From NCBI GenBank assembly GCA_963812085.1, contig CAWETL010000003.1, forward strand, positions 124,001 to 188,000: a DNA stretch of 64,000 bases, given 5' to 3'. This DNA comes from SPDF01 sp963812085. GTDB lineage: Bacteria; Gemmatimonadota; Gemmatimonadetes; Gemmatimonadales; GWC2-71-9. A model generated the notes under the pieces. That model was not told the origin of the DNA and did no database searches. It saw only the letters and a program-made list of their open reading frames with translations. This document shows, piece by piece, positions 63,538 through 64,000 of the stretch. Positions within the stretch are counted from its first letter, which is position 1; each line of letters starts with the position of its first letter. Made by a program: the position numbers and the translations under genes.

Positions 63538-64000
63538 ATGACGCTTCAGCTGTTCAACACGATGACGCGCCGCGTGGAGCCCTTCACGCCGCTCGTGCCC
63601 GGCCGGGTGTCGCTCTATACCTGCGGTCCGACCATCTGGAATTACGCGCACATCGGCAACTTCCGGACGTTCCTGTTCGAGGACCTGCTCCGGCGGTGGC
63701 TCGAGGCCAGCGGCTACACCGTGTTCCACGTGATGAACCTGACCGACGTGGACGACCGCACCATCCAGGCGGCGGCCAAGGCCGGGGTGACCCTGAAGGC
63801 GCACGTCGAACCCTACGCCGCGGCGTTTTTCGCCGATCGGGACTATCTCCGGATCCTGCCGGCCCACGCCTATCCGCGCGCCACCGAGTTCATCGCGCCG
63901 ATGATCGCGCTGGTCGAGTCGCTCCTCGCCAAGGGTGTGGCGTACAAGGGCGACGACGGGTCGGTGTACTTCGCCATTGCGCGGTTTCCGCAGTACGGCC
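63538..64000 (+). CDS. cysS: Cysteinyl-tRNA synthetase, 5' part only
   Basis: Class I aminoacyl-tRNA synthetase; 154 residues lie in the window and the frame is open at the edge. MTLQLFNTMTRRVEPFTPL is the usual start. The zinc Cys and HIGH-type motif appear as SLYTCGPTIWNYAHIGNFRT, with HIGN replacing HIGH, as in many CysS. HVMNLTDVDDRTIQAA follows as expected. Confidence 0.94.
   Translation, partial: MTLQLFNTMTRRVEPFTPLVPGRVSLYTCGPTIWNYAHIGNFRTFLFEDLLRRWLEASGYTVFHVMNLTDVDDRTIQAAAKAGVTLKAHVEPYAAAFFADRDYLRILPAHAYPRATEFIAPMIALVESLLAKGVAYKGDDGSVYFAIARFPQYG

Overview
The window is GC-rich, densely coded bacterial chromosome. I see no rRNA, tRNA, CRISPR array, phage or insertion sequence. The mix of an envelope with outer-membrane barrels and lipoproteins, a fused cbb3 oxidase, a very large multihaem cytochrome set, met-zincin metalloproteases and GC-rich codon use suggests a Gram-negative, respiring, non-proteobacterial soil or sediment organism. 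Gemmatimonadota is my best guess, from gene content only.

Layout. 1-3256: fatty-acid beta-oxidation (crotonase fragment), an EamA exporter and glycerol kinase. 3325-5295: two small heat-shock proteins flanking a UbiA prenyltransferase. 5388-12036 (minus): four genes for an electron conduit, made of three multihaem c-type cytochromes (16, 18 and 8 canonical CxxCH sites, plus three CX4CH sites) and an outer-membrane barrel. 12378-22112 (plus): a complete group-1-type [NiFe] hydrogenase (small, large and cytochrome b subunits, protease) with hypA-B-F-C-D-E. 22203-26713: c-type cytochrome maturation (ccmE, ccmF, ccmH) bracketed by two zinc-ribbon proteins. 26830-31393: a met-zincin protease, a small barrel and a lipoprotein. 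31506-36789 (minus): ABC exporter, degenerate transglutaminase, macro-like and TPR proteins. 36933-41669: uvrA and L-serine dehydratase. 41746-44855: six tandem small PspB-like membrane proteins, a YbjN-like protein and PspA. 44972-47018: a DUF1611 protein and two exported proteins. 46990-57773 (minus): one unbroken operon of response regulator, metal P-type ATPase, ccoNO-Q-P-G-H, a TauE/SafE protein and ccoI-S. 57853-63459: DosS-like sensor kinase, two universal stress proteins, a Met-rich exported protein, an MgtC-type membrane protein. 63538-end: cysS fragment.

How it works together. The hydrogenase would feed electrons from H2 to quinone or to the neighbouring haem-rich conduit. The Ccm genes supply c-haem and the cbb3 oxidase is a high-affinity O2 sink. 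The most interesting signal is regulatory. Tandem 11-bp repeats of a YTTCA core lie about 45-50 bases before the start codons of both Hsp20 genes, the response regulator that heads the cbb3 operon, and a universal stress protein; a weaker pair lies upstream of the hydrogenase. The adjacent kinase has a GAF domain resembling that of mycobacterial DosS. Together this resembles a Dos-type hypoxia/dormancy regulon rebuilt on an OmpR-family regulator.

Data quality. Six genes carry apparent single-base frameshifts, mostly in short G/C runs. These look more like consensus errors of a long-read or metagenomic assembly than true pseudogenes.
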